In this document: one piece after another, positions 1 through 6,464 of the stretch | Layout: every line of letters starts with the position of its first letter | Position numbering within the stretch: the first letter of the stretch is position 1 | Assembly: GCF_900188105.1 (NCBI RefSeq) | Contig: NZ_FZNP01000011.1 | Location: 1 to 64,000 of the forward strand | DNA: 64,000 bases | Direction of reading: 5' to 3' | DNA from: Actinomadura mexicana | GTDB lineage: Bacteria > Actinomycetota > Actinomycetes > Streptosporangiales > Streptosporangiaceae | Notes under the pieces: model-generated | The model's input: only the letters and a program-made list of their open reading frames with translations | Told to the model about the DNA's origin: nothing | Database searches by the model: none | Program-made: the position numbers and the translations under genes

Positions 1-1
1 G

Positions 2-97
2 GTGGAGCGGATGATGCGCGACGCCAAGATCACCCAGATCTACGAGGGCACCAACCAGATCCAGCGCATGGTCATGGCCCGCCAGCTCCTGAAGTGA
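2..97 (+). CDS. Acyl-CoA dehydrogenase, C-terminal fragment (cut by window edge)
   Basis: Only the last 31 codons are inside the window. They read VERMMRDAKITQIYEGTNQI followed by QRMVMARQLLK and a TGA stop. The segment R-D-A-K-I-T-x-I-Y-E-G-T-x-x-I-Q is the standard C-terminal signature of FAD-dependent acyl-CoA dehydrogenases, enzymes that introduce an alpha-beta double bond into acyl-CoA thioesters. The rest lies upstream of base 1, so substrate class and operon context cannot be judged. A second, complete acyl-CoA dehydrogenase near 40 kb ends with a similar GEGTSEVQRMLIARALG motif. Confidence 0.85.
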   Translation: MERMMRDAKITQIYEGTNQIQRMVMARQLLK

Positions 98-118
98 CCG
101 GGCCGTAGGGGAGCCGGT

Positions 119-678
119 TCAGACGGCCGGCAGCCGCACCTCGAACAGAGCGCCGCCGCCGGGGGCCTCGCGCACGGCGAGGTCCCCGCCGTCGCGTTCG
201 TCGTGGCGGCGAGCCCGGCGATCTCGTTCCGCGCCCCCGGCACGGGCACCCGCCGGGCCAGGTCGCTGCCCGTGGACAGGTCCGGGTCGCCGCCCGACAC
301 CTCGCCGCGCGCCGGATCGTCGTCACCGCCGTCATCGTCGTCGCCCGACGGGGGCCGCCCGGGCCGCACGCCGGGGGAGCCGGTCCCGTGAATCCGCCGC
401 AGGTCCTCGCTGGCCGCCCGCACCTGGCCCCACTCGTCCACGACCTGCACGGGATGGTCCTCCCCGTCCGGCAGGTCGAGCGCCGCGAACGGGGTGCCGG
501 CGGCGAGCTGGGAGGCCACCTCGCGCGCCGCCACCTCCGCCTCCAGATCGGCCTGCCCGCCGAGGTTCGAGCGCAGCAGCAGCACCACCGCGAGCCCGGC
601 GGCGACGAGCGCGACGGCCACCACGGCGGTCGCGCCCAGGGTCGTCCTGGCGCGGACGGACGCCGGGCGGCGGGCCAT
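119..678 (-). pseudogene. Sensor histidine kinase with its catalytic core deleted
   Basis: The reading starts at 678 with a normal sensor-kinase N-terminus: about ten residues, a hydrophobic helix (residues 13-36), a periplasmic stretch with an Asp/Gly run, then the beginning of a HAMP linker (RNEIAGLAATTN). After about base 200 the frame is lost. The extreme C-terminus of an HATPase domain, DGGDLAVREAPGGGALFEV then RLPAV and a TGA at 119-121, appears in another frame. Dimerisation/phosphoacceptor and ATP-binding domains are missing, so the remnant is about 186 codons instead of over 400. I infer one large internal deletion, joined near 190-205 where gaacgcgac-like sequence could belong to either side. 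A PepSY fragment lies immediately beyond its start. Confidence 0.75.
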
Positions 679-683
679 GTGCC

Positions 684-761
684 GACGGGAGCGAGCACGA
701 GGTCACCGTGGACGCCGCGACCGGCAAGGTGGTCGCCCAGGAGGTGGACGACGATGACTGA
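684..761 (+). pseudogene. PepSY-domain protein, C-terminal fragment
   Basis: Twenty-five codons read DGSEHEVTVDAATGKVVAQE then VDDDD and TGA. The pattern xxxEVxVDAxTGKVVxxExDDD is the C-terminal strand and tail of a PepSY domain, typical of small secreted actinobacterial proteins encoded beside a response regulator and sensor kinase. No N-terminal part, signal peptide or start codon is present, because the coding sequence runs straight into the start of the broken kinase gene on the other strand. With that kinase remnant it shows that a PepSY, response regulator and kinase locus was deleted to fragments; the regulator is gone entirely. This is based on motif recognition in a short segment. 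Confidence 0.55.
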
Positions 762-804
762 CCTTTCCCCGTAGCGGGAAGGGACCGGCCGAGGAGGGTG
801 GCGC

Positions 805-1602
805 ATGAGCGACCAGAAACCCGTGCCAGGCATCGACACGAGCGTTCCGCACGTGGCGCGCATCTGGAACTACTGGCTTGGCGGCAAGGACAACTATCCG
901 GTGGACCGCGAGGTCGGGGACCAGATCCTCGGGATGCTGCCGGACGTCGCGCGGCTGGCACGGGCCTCCCGGCTCTTCCTGAACCGGGTGGTGTGGCATC
1001 TGGCCGCCGAGGCCGGGATCCGCCAGTTCGTCGACATCGGCACGGGTCTGCCCACGGTGGACAACACCCACGAGGTCGCACAGCGCGCCGTCCCCGAGTC
1101 GAGGATCGTCTACGTCGACAACGACCCCGTGGTCCTGGAGCACGCGAAGGCCCTGCTCACCAGCACGCCCGAGGGGAGCACCTCCTACATCCACGCGGAC
1201 CTCCGCGACCCGGGCGCGATCCTGGAAGGCGCCGCCGAGACGCTCGACCTCAGCCGTCCGACCGCGTTCACGCTGATGGGCATCCTGGAGTTCGTCCCCG
1301 ACAACGACCAGGCGTGCGGGATCGTGCGGCGCCTCATGGACGCGGTGCCCTCCGGCAGCTACCTCGCCATGTACGACGGGACGAACGTCGTGCACGGAGA
1401 GGCGTCGGACCGCATCGTGGACGTCTGGAACGCCTCGGGCAACGCGCAGCTCGTCCTGCGGACGCCCGAGGAGATCGGGCACTTCTTCGACGGGCTGGTA
1501 CTGGTGGAGCCCGGCATCGTCCCGGTGACGCACTGGCGGCCGGACGCGGCGGCCGAGCCGGAGGCCGTGGACGCCTACGGCGCCGTGGGCCGCAAGCCCT
1601 AG
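805..1602 (+). CDS. SAM-dependent methyltransferase, DUF574 family
   Basis: A complete 265-residue protein of the actinobacterial DUF574 (Methyltransf_19) family, predicted to transfer methyl groups from S-adenosylmethionine to an unknown acceptor. The family hallmark is the N-terminal PHVARIWNYWLGGKDNYPVD, followed by a Rossmann SAM site (FVDIGTGLPT, residues about 75-84), an acidic ribose-binding strand (IVYVDNDPVV) and a final GRKP. A GAGGAGGG ribosome-binding site precedes the ATG. The TAG stop lies in the CTAG that borders the downstream mobile element, so the element abuts the coding sequence directly. A second family member (7223-8038) is encoded 6 kb away on the other strand. Substrate unknown. 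Confidence 0.85.
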   Translation: MSDQKPVPGIDTSVPHVARIWNYWLGGKDNYPVDREVGDQILGMLPDVARLARASRLFLNRVVWHLAAEAGIRQFVDIGTGLPTVDNTHEVAQRAVPESRIVYVDNDPVVLEHAKALLTSTPEGSTSYIHADLRDPGAILEGAAETLDLSRPTAFTLMGILEFVPDNDQACGIVRRLMDAVPSGSYLAMYDGTNVVHGEASDRIVDVWNASGNAQLVLRTPEEIGHFFDGLVLVEPGIVPVTHWRPDAAAEPEAVDAYGAVGRKP

Positions 1603-1619
1603 TACTGCAACGGCACTTG
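1599..1619 (+). repeat. Left terminal inverted repeat of the IS701-derived element
   Basis: The 21 bases from CTAG through CAACGGCACTTG are the exact reverse complement of 2940-2960. Identity ends abruptly on the inner side. CTAG at 1599-1602 may be target duplication, and its TAG is also the stop codon of the DUF574 gene. Confidence 0.85.
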
Positions 1620-1657
1620 GTGGGTCGGAGCTGTCTCGTGGGTAGGCGCGGCTCTGT

Positions 1658-2143
1658 TCAGACTCCGAGCTCATCGACCAGGCGTTGGAGGTAGGAGGCG
1701 AACTGTTGGCGGTCTTGCTGATCCCACGTGATGGTGAGTTCGTCGAAGACACGGCGTTGCCAGCGGCGGGAACCGGTGAGGAGGTCGTGGCCGTTCGGGG
1801 TCAGTTGCAAGCAGACGCGGCGTCGGTCCCGTTCAGAGGCGACGCGGATGAGGTATCCGGTGGCGACGGCGTCGCGGACCATGCGGCTGGCCCCGGAGTG
1901 ATCGAGTCCGAGTTGGTGAGCGACGGTACCGATCGTCGCTTCTGCAGCACCGTTGTGCGTGGTGTCGACGGCTTCGACGACCAGAATGTGCTGGACGTGG
2001 CGCATCTGGCCGGTCAGCTCTTCGGATGCTCGCATGGTCCAGCGACGTGACCAGAAGCGGACCAGCCGGAACAATGCCGGCCCGCCATCGGCCGTGCTGG
2101 CGGTGGCGTCGGGCTGGGCCGGTGATGCTCCCGTCATGTCCAT
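1658..2143 (-). CDS. MarR-family transcriptional regulator (element cargo)
   Basis: A 161-residue winged-helix protein. The recognition segment reads TIGTVAHQLGLDHSGASRMV, followed by a wing with RVASERDRRRVCLQLT and a C-terminal dimerisation helix (YLQRLVDELGV). It is expected to repress or activate the divergent VOC gene in response to a small ligand. A start at 2143 was chosen because the longer reading from 2230 would run through the shared operator; 2137 is also possible. No good Shine-Dalgarno is visible. Base composition is less GC-rich than in neighbouring genes, consistent with transfer on the element. The inducer is unknown. Confidence 0.8.
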   Translation of the reverse strand: MDMTGASPAQPDATASTADGGPALFRLVRFWSRRWTMRASEELTGQMRHVQHILVVEAVDTTHNGAAEATIGTVAHQLGLDHSGASRMVRDAVATGYLIRVASERDRRRVCLQLTPNGHDLLTGSRRWQRRVFDELTITWDQQDRQQFASYLQRLVDELGV

Positions 2144-2182
2144 AGCGTAGCGGGAATGAGTGCGAGACGCATGGACATCGGA

Positions 2183-2215
2183 TGCGATACGCACATATAT
2201 TGTCTGCGTATCGCA
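2183..2215. promoter_or_regulatory. MarR operator in the divergent marR/VOC promoter
   Basis: A perfect 11-bp inverted repeat, TGCGATACGCA (2183-2193) and TGCGTATCGCA (2205-2215), flanks an 11-bp AT-rich spacer with a TATATT -10-like element. It sits midway between the two divergent starts, as expected for an autoregulated MarR operator. Binding by the adjacent MarR protein is inferred. Confidence 0.7.
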
Positions 2216-2245
2216 CGCAGACGTTGCCATGGAAGGACAAGCGTC

Positions 2246-2617
2246 ATGTCAGTTGTGTTGAACCACACGATCGTGCCGGTCACCGACAAGAGCGCCGGGG
2301 CAAGATTCTTCGCGGACCTGTTGGGGCTGCACATCCACGAGGAGGCAGGCCCCTTCGCGCCCGTGCGGGTCAACGCCGACCTCACCTTCGACTTCGACGA
2401 TCGGCACGGCGTTCAGCCTGGCCACTACGCCTTCCTGATCGACGATGTCACCTTCGATGCGGTGCTGGAACGGCTCCGCCGTGACCCGGCGATCGACTAT
2501 GGGTCCGGTCCAGAGCACGGTTGGGACCGTCAGATCAACCATCTCGGCGGCGGCCGTGGGGTTTATGTCCGCGACCCTGACGGGCATAGCTACGAACTGT
2601 TCACGGCCGTTCCATGA
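2246..2617 (+). CDS. VOC (glyoxalase-fold) protein (element cargo)
   Basis: A 123-residue single-domain vicinal-oxygen-chelate protein. It opens with VLNHTIVPVTDKSAGARFFA, has the second-half motif GRGVYVRDPDGHSYELFT, and carries H and E residues (NH near the start, YELF at the end) where the fold binds its metal. The start at 2246 follows GGAAGG at 2231-2236; the longer upstream reading crosses the operator. Family members include dioxygenases, glyoxalases and resistance proteins that bind or detoxify ligands. Control by an adjacent MarR repressor suits a detoxification or resistance role, but the substrate cannot be told. A clear relative, also controlled by an adjacent regulator, is at 57821-58198. 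Confidence 0.82.
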   Translation: MSVVLNHTIVPVTDKSAGARFFADLLGLHIHEEAGPFAPVRVNADLTFDFDDRHGVQPGHYAFLIDDVTFDAVLERLRRDPAIDYGSGPEHGWDRQINHLGGGRGVYVRDPDGHSYELFTAVP

Positions 2618-2677
2618 GCTGATCGGCAACGGCCCGCAGGCGAGTAGGTAAACCGCGGCGTTTGTCATGGCTGAGGC

Positions 2678-2911
2678 ATCATCCCCGACTCCGTCGATGT
2701 CCCAGTCCGCTCGCCGCAACAACCGCTGCATCCCATCGGGTGAGAGGGCACCGGCATGCTCGGTTAGCGTCCAACCGTTCTTGCGCTCCAGCCCCGCGAC
2801 CAGCCCGAACAAATACTCCCGGACTCGTTCACGCGGCTCAGACCGGGTGAACCGGTCCGCGATCCGCGCATGAATCCGATCCAGCTGCGCGACAATCACA
2901 TCGACAACCAC
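2678..2911 (-). pseudogene. IS701-family transposase, N-terminal fragment
   Basis: About 78 codons match the start of IS701 transposases, notably VREYLFGLVAGLERKNGWTL, SPDGMQRLLRRADWD and a final DGVGDD. The family continues with a DDE nuclease of some 300 further residues. Here similarity stops at about 2678, and the frame runs on into the antisense of the VOC gene. A GTG at 2911 preceded by AGGAGA is the probable start. The protein lacks all catalytic acidic residues and cannot transpose. Its position reading inward from the right terminal repeat is that of an original IS701 element whose interior was replaced by the MarR/VOC cargo. Confidence 0.78.
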
Positions 2912-2939
2912 ACGCCATGATCTCCTACGGATCACGACA

Positions 2940-2960
2940 CAAGTGCCGTTGCAGTACTAG
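2940..2960 (-). repeat. Right terminal inverted repeat of the IS701-derived element
   Basis: Exact 21-bp reverse complement of 1599-1619, ending in CTAG at 2957-2960. The next base begins a short coding remnant running into the SRPBCC gene. Confidence 0.85.
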
Positions 2961-2993
2961 GAGCCCCCAGACCGCTGGAACAGGACGCGATGA
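2961..2993 (+). pseudogene. Possible ArsR-type regulator C-terminal tail cut by the element
   Basis: Immediately beyond the right repeat, one frame reads EPPDRWNRTR and a TGA whose ATGA overlaps the start of the SRPBCC gene. SRPBCC/AHSA1 genes in actinomycetes are very often translationally coupled to an upstream ArsR-family regulator with a basic, polar tail. I infer that the rest of such a regulator was lost by insertion or an associated deletion. Ten residues cannot prove the family. Confidence 0.35.
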
Positions 2994-3460
2994 CCGGGAA
3001 CGAGTTCGTCTACACGACCTATGTCAAGACCACGCCGGACCGGCTCTGGGAAGCGCTCACCGACCCGGCCTTCACCCGCCGTTACTGGGGCGTCGCCTTC
3101 GAGACCGACTGGAAGCCCGGATCCGCCGTCACCTGGCACGAGGAGGGCGCGACGACGTCCGATCCCGAGCAGGTCGTCCTCGAAGCCGAGCCGGGCCGGC
3201 GGCTCGCCTACACCTGGCACACCTTCACGCGCGAGTGGGCGCGGTCCACCGGCGTGGACGAGGAGACCCGCGCCCGCCTCCTGCGGGAACCCCGCTCCAC
3301 AGTGGCCTTCGAGCTCGAACCCGTCGGGGGGACGGTGAGGCTGACCGTCGTCCACGTGGGCGGCGAGATGCTGCTCGGCATGTCCCGGCACGGCTGGCCG
3401 CACGTCCTGTCCGGCCTCAAGACCCTCCTGGAGACCGGCGCTCCCCTCCCCACCACGTAG
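2990..3460 (+). CDS. SRPBCC / AHSA1-like ligand-binding protein
   Basis: A 156-residue START/Bet v1-fold protein. The opening VYTTYVKTTPDRLWEALTDP and the following RRYWG...FETDWKPGS...W are hallmarks of the AHSA1 (polyketide cyclase/dehydrase-like) family, which bind hydrophobic ligands in a helix-grip pocket. Members are commonly co-transcribed with an ArsR repressor; here only a presumed ten-residue tail of that gene remains. The gene may therefore have lost its native promoter, with any expression coming from the upstream element. Function beyond ligand binding is unknown. Confidence 0.75.
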   Translation: MTGNEFVYTTYVKTTPDRLWEALTDPAFTRRYWGVAFETDWKPGSAVTWHEEGATTSDPEQVVLEAEPGRRLAYTWHTFTREWARSTGVDEETRARLLREPRSTVAFELEPVGGTVRLTVVHVGGEMLLGMSRHGWPHVLSGLKTLLETGAPLPTT

Positions 3461-3470
3461 GGCCCGGCGC

Positions 3471-4193
3471 TCAGGCGGCCAGCTTCTCGAGGCCGGTCCG
3501 CACCCAGCTGAGGCCCAGTTCGTCGGCCAGGTTCCGAGCGGTCTCGACGAGTGTGGCACGTTCAGGATCATCCTCGGGCAGCTCACCGGCGAGCAGCAGT
3601 TGGGCCGCGGCGATCTGCGGGCGCAGGCCGGCCGCAGCCCGCAGGTGAAGCGAGCGCCGCAGCATGTGCAGCCCCTCTTCGCGATCGCCGTCGCCGATCA
3701 CGTGCCAGGCCATGTGGCGGAGCACGATGGACTCGAGGATCAGGTCGCCTTCCTGGTGGGAGGCATGAAGAGCCTTGGTGTAGTGCGCCTTCGCGGCGGC
3801 GCTGTCCTCGCGGATGTTGTCGAGGAGCGCACCCCAGTGGAACTCGGCCCATCCGTGCGTCTTCGGGTCGGCGGATGCGAAACGGTACCCGGCCTCCGCG
3901 GTCTCGTAGTCCCCTGGCAGCGGGTCCAGCCGGAAGAGCAGGCGGGTGTAGGCGAGCCGGGCGGTGAGGAGACGGGCGCGCAGCGATTCCGGATCGAGCG
4001 CCGCTATCGCGTCGGCCGCGGCTTCGACGCCGTCGACTCGGAACAGCAACCGCTCGTAAAGGATCTCGGCCCTCAGTTCGAGCGCTTCGGTGCTCTCCTC
4101 CTCGGCCAGCAGAGCGGCTGCGTGGTCCCAGTCACCGAGTACATGGAGACGGCGGGCCGCCTCGAGACCAGAGTAGGTGTCATAAGCAATCAT
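3471..4193 (-). CDS. TPR-like helical protein, leaderless
   Basis: A 240-residue, almost wholly alpha-helical protein built of degenerate 34-residue-like helical pairs, for example AARRLHVLGDWDHAAALLAE, YETAEAGYRFASADPKTHGW and KAHYTKALHASHQEGDLILE. It has no enzymatic motif, signal peptide or membrane helix. Such cytoplasmic TPR proteins act as protein-interaction scaffolds. The ATG at 4193 lies only 7 nt from a -10-like hexamer, so the mRNA is probably leaderless. The divergent GNAT gene uses a nearly identical promoter, suggesting co-regulation. Function unknown. Confidence 0.7.
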   Translation of the reverse strand: MIAYDTYSGLEAARRLHVLGDWDHAAALLAEEESTEALELRAEILYERLLFRVDGVEAAADAIAALDPESLRARLLTARLAYTRLLFRLDPLPGDYETAEAGYRFASADPKTHGWAEFHWGALLDNIREDSAAAKAHYTKALHASHQEGDLILESIVLRHMAWHVIGDGDREEGLHMLRRSLHLRAAAGLRPQIAAAQLLLAGELPEDDPERATLVETARNLADELGLSWVRTGLEKLAA

Positions 4194-4230
4194 GACGCCT
4201 ACCGTAGGAGGCGAGCGTGTAGGCGGTCAA
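4194..4230 (-). promoter_or_regulatory. Leaderless promoter of the TPR gene
   Basis: On the minus strand: TTGACC (4230-4225), an 18-nt spacer, TACGGT (4206-4201), then AGGCGTC and the ATG at 4193. The -35 is embedded in CGCACTTGACCGCCTAC, which matches the GNAT promoter at 16 of 17 positions. Spacing places the transcription start at or next to the ATG. Confidence 0.6.
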
Positions 4231-4282
4231 GTGCGCTACGGGAACTACATGGAGGGTGTGCCGTCTGGCGGAGACCGTTGAC

Positions 4283-4369
4283 CTAACGCCTCGGCCTGCT
4301 GGGCTCGTCACCGTTGACCAGTTCGACGGCCAGCCGGGTCAGATCGCCGATGTAGGCAACATAACGCAC
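4283..4369 (-). pseudogene. Possible CGNR-type regulator N-terminal fragment
   Basis: A 28-codon reading from GTG reads VRYVAYIGDLTRLAVELVNG then DEPSRPRR and TAG. The pattern YxxDLxxLAVxLVN resembles the first helix of actinobacterial CGNR zinc-finger regulators. No further CGNR sequence follows, so this would be a truncated remnant between the two leaderless promoters. The call rests on one short motif and could be chance coding character. Confidence 0.25.
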
Positions 4370-4406
4370 TTGACCACCTACCTGCTCCGCTCGCATAGTA
4401 GGCGGC
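4370..4406 (+). promoter_or_regulatory. Leaderless promoter of the GNAT gene
   Basis: TTGACC (4370-4375), an 18-nt spacer, CATAGT (4394-4399), then AGGCGGC and the ATG at 4407. The geometry and the extended sequence CGCACTTGACCACCTAC match the divergent TPR promoter, including the AGGCGkC between -10 and ATG. Confidence 0.6.
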
Positions 4407-5066
4407 ATGGACATGAACACCGACTACAGTATGACGTCTGCCGCAAATGCCGGGCGGGCCTCGGGGAACATCCCGCTAACTCGGGCCGAGACGGCCGATC
4501 CCGGTCCTGGGCACATGATCGCCGACATCGACCTGGGCCAGGGCCTGCGGCTGCGCACCTTGACCCCCCGTGACGCCGCCCTCGTGGTCGAGGCCACCGG
4601 CACCGAGACCGCCCGGGCCCTCTGGGGGCCGCACCCGGCCGGGCCCTACACGCCGCGGGACGCGCGCGCCGCCCTGAACGACTGGGATCCAGCCGCAGGA
4701 CGCCAGGCGTCCTACGGGATGCTCGAGCGTGGCCGCCTGCTCGGCGCCCTGGGGCTGATGATCGACGGCCCGCACAGCGCCGAACTCGCCTACTGGGTGC
4801 GACCGGAAAACCGTCGTCAGGGCCTGGCCCTGCGCGGCGTCAACGCGCTGACCCGCTGGGCGCACGACGAACTGGGCCTGGACCGGATCTGGCTTGAGGC
4901 CGAACCGGACAACACCCCCTCGCTACGTCTGGCCGACCGCGCCGGCTTCCAGTTCGAAGAACGCCTCCCGCACCACTGCCGTACCTGGTCCGCACCGGAC
5001 CCCGAACACGACACATGGCACGACTGCATGATCTGGGCCCACAGCACGGCGTCACCGGTGACCTGA
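4407..5066 (+). CDS. GNAT-family N-acetyltransferase (RimJ/RimL-like)
   Basis: A 219-residue protein whose residues about 45-210 form a GNAT domain: LRLRTLTPRDAALVVEATG (strand 1/helix 1), ELAYWVRPENRRQGLALRGV (strand 4 and the pyrophosphate-binding R/Q-x-x-G-x-A loop) and NTPSLRLADRAGFQFEER (the N-xxS-xx-xA-x-xxGF motif). It transfers acetyl groups from acetyl-CoA, in this subfamily usually to protein N-termini or small amines. The first 40 residues are low-complexity; the start at 4407 is preferred because a leaderless promoter fits it exactly, although ATG at 4515 would give a core domain. The target is unknown. Confidence 0.82.
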   Translation: MDMNTDYSMTSAANAGRASGNIPLTRAETADPGPGHMIADIDLGQGLRLRTLTPRDAALVVEATGTETARALWGPHPAGPYTPRDARAALNDWDPAAGRQASYGMLERGRLLGALGLMIDGPHSAELAYWVRPENRRQGLALRGVNALTRWAHDELGLDRIWLEAEPDNTPSLRLADRAGFQFEERLPHHCRTWSAPDPEHDTWHDCMIWAHSTASPVT

Positions 5067-5110
5067 ACCCAGACCACTCCACCAGGTGCAGGTGAGAGGA
5101 GGTCGCCTCC

Positions 5111-5482
5111 TCACCTGAGCATGCTGCTGCCGCCGGACTCCTCCTCGCCGTCGGTGGTGTGCTCCAGCTCCAGGTACTCGTCGTCGGGCCAGAGCTCGTC
5201 GGCCACGAAGGCGAGGTACTCCTCGTCGCCCGGGTCCAGCTCGGCGGTCATGGACTCCGGGTGGCCCGGGGGATCGATGGCGGGGGGAGGGGGCGGGACG
5301 GTGCGCAGCGCCTCGGGGACGGGATGCCGCGGCTCCGGGGCGGGCCGCGGCGGTTCCGGGGCGGGGCGCGGCGGCATGGGGTGGAGGAGGTTCGGCAGGA
5401 AGAGGCCGAACAGGGCGACCAGGGACGCGAGGACCAGGACTGTGACCACACCACACCGTCCTTCCGCGGTCGAGTTCCGCAT
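5111..5482 (-). CDS. Small membrane protein with Pro-rich stalk and acidic PGDEEYLA tail
   Basis: A 123-residue protein with one N-terminal membrane helix (residues 12-32), a proline-rich stalk (37-72, PRPAPEPPRPAPEP type) and an acidic C-terminal module (74-108) containing HPESMTAELDPGDEEYLAFV and WPDDEYLELEH. The same module recurs in the protein encoded at 6465-6962 (HPESLTAVLGPGDEEYLAWL, WPADEYLDLEH), so the two are paralogues. The C-terminus may be on either side of the membrane. I do not recognise a named family or function. Confidence 0.65.
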   Translation of the reverse strand: MRNSTAEGRCGVVTVLVLASLVALFGLFLPNLLHPMPPRPAPEPPRPAPEPRHPVPEALRTVPPPPPAIDPPGHPESMTAELDPGDEEYLAFVADELWPDDEYLELEHTTDGEEESGGSSMLR

Positions 5483-5547
5483 GATTGTTGCGTAAGTAGC
5501 AAAACAGTTGAACGCTACCGGGATCGCCCGCCGGATGGGAGTCCGAC

Positions 5548-6110
5548 ATGCGGATCTTTGGAGACGAACAGCGCGCGGCGTCTCATGCGGACGCGCGCGA
5601 GCGGGCGAGGTTCACCTGGGATCGCCTCGGCCCCTGTCCGGTCGCCTCTCCAAGGCTGGGCGCGATCCTCGTGCGGGGGCGCCACGACACGCGGGCTTTC
5701 GTCGCGCGCTGCCAGGGTTTGGCACGCGGGTTGGAGTCCGGTGGTGGTCGCCTCATGAAGGCGCGGAAACGTGGTCTCGGCATGGGCGGGGGGCGGGAGA
5801 GCGTCGCCGGGTCCCGGCGACCGGCGGAGCGGCGGGACGCAGCGGGATCTTCACGGCGAGCCGTGGAGGACGCGCCAGGCGGGACGGCGGGTGGCCGAGG
5901 CGAGTGGAGGTCTCTGCGCTCGGGCCGGGGGCGGCGCGTTCGAGGACGGGCGCCGGTTCATACGCCTGACGTGGGGGTCCTGCGGCGGATGCCGCCTCTG
6001 GGGGAGGTCTGCCAGAGGTGCCGACGCGGCGTCCCGGGCGGCGAGAACTCGTCCGGCGTCGGCGGCGACGACCGGCACGTGGCCGGACGATGGAGCCGGG
6101 ACGGGGGAGC
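5548..6110. other. No convincing gene (about 560 bp)
   Basis: Several overlapping open frames exist on both strands, but none has recognisable motifs, and their residue use (Arg/Gly-rich) is that of shadow frames in GC-rich DNA. No hairpin or repeat stands out. Possibly an eroded former gene. Confidence 0.4.
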
Positions 6111-6115
6111 GGGCT

Positions 6116-6325
6116 CTAGGCGGCGGTGGTGGGCCGGTGCGGGGCGATGACGCGGCCGTCGGGAAGGAGTTCGCCGGTGTCGTCGAAGACGACGACACCG
6201 TTGCACAGCAGGTTCCACCCCTGCTCGGGGTGGGCGGCGATGATGCGTGCGGCCTCGCGGTCGAGGTCGTTCGGCTGCGGACAGCACGGCTCGTGCTGGC
6301 AGATGGTGTGGTGCTCGGCGGTCAC
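6116..6325 (-). CDS. DUF5999 family protein
   Basis: A 69-residue protein starting at GTG 6325, with GGAGGA upstream at proper spacing. It reads VTAEHHTICQHEPCCPQPND, then REAARIIAAHPEQGWNLLCN and GVVVFDDTGELLPDG, the conserved core of actinobacterial DUF5999. The paired cysteines (ICQHEPCCP) and a later LLCNG cysteine could bind metal. The open frame extends further upstream on the strand, but that extension lacks family similarity and would read through the ribosome-binding site. These small proteins are widespread in streptomycetes and relatives; no function is established to my knowledge. Confidence 0.8.
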   Translation of the reverse strand: MTAEHHTICQHEPCCPQPNDLDREAARIIAAHPEQGWNLLCNGVVVFDDTGELLPDGRVIAPHRPTTAA

Positions 6326-6464
6326 AGGGTTCCTCCACGGGTGTCCCACATGATTAAGGACATAATCAGCCTGCCGCGCCGCGTCCGAAATATGCAAGTG
6401 GATGGCGAATTTTTTACCCTCGGTCAGGTGTGAACACGCCGGAGCTCGGGCAATCAGGGGCGAT

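Larger units (their letters stand above)
1599..2960. mobile_element. IS701-derived element carrying a MarR regulator and a VOC protein
   Basis: A 1,362-bp unit is bounded by perfect 21-bp inverted repeats whose outermost four bases are CTAG at both ends. Inside lie a MarR regulator (-), a divergent VOC gene (+) and only the N-terminal part of an IS701-family transposase (-), which reads outward from near the right end. The IS701 family is, from memory, associated with 4-bp YTAR target duplications, so CTAG may be the duplicated target and the true repeats 17 bp. Without a full transposase the unit would need help in trans to move. Intact ends with non-transposase cargo suggest a mobilisable gene cassette, not simple IS decay. 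Confidence 0.72.

Noticed and set aside
764..785. Hairpin CTTTCCC/GGGAAGG before the first DUF574 gene
   Set aside because: Pairing is imperfect beyond five base pairs; too weak to call a terminator.
5548..6150. A 200-codon plus-strand frame in a gene-poor gap
   Set aside because: The first 60 residues look moderately protein-like, but no motif or ribosome-binding site was found and the later part overlaps the DUF5999 gene.
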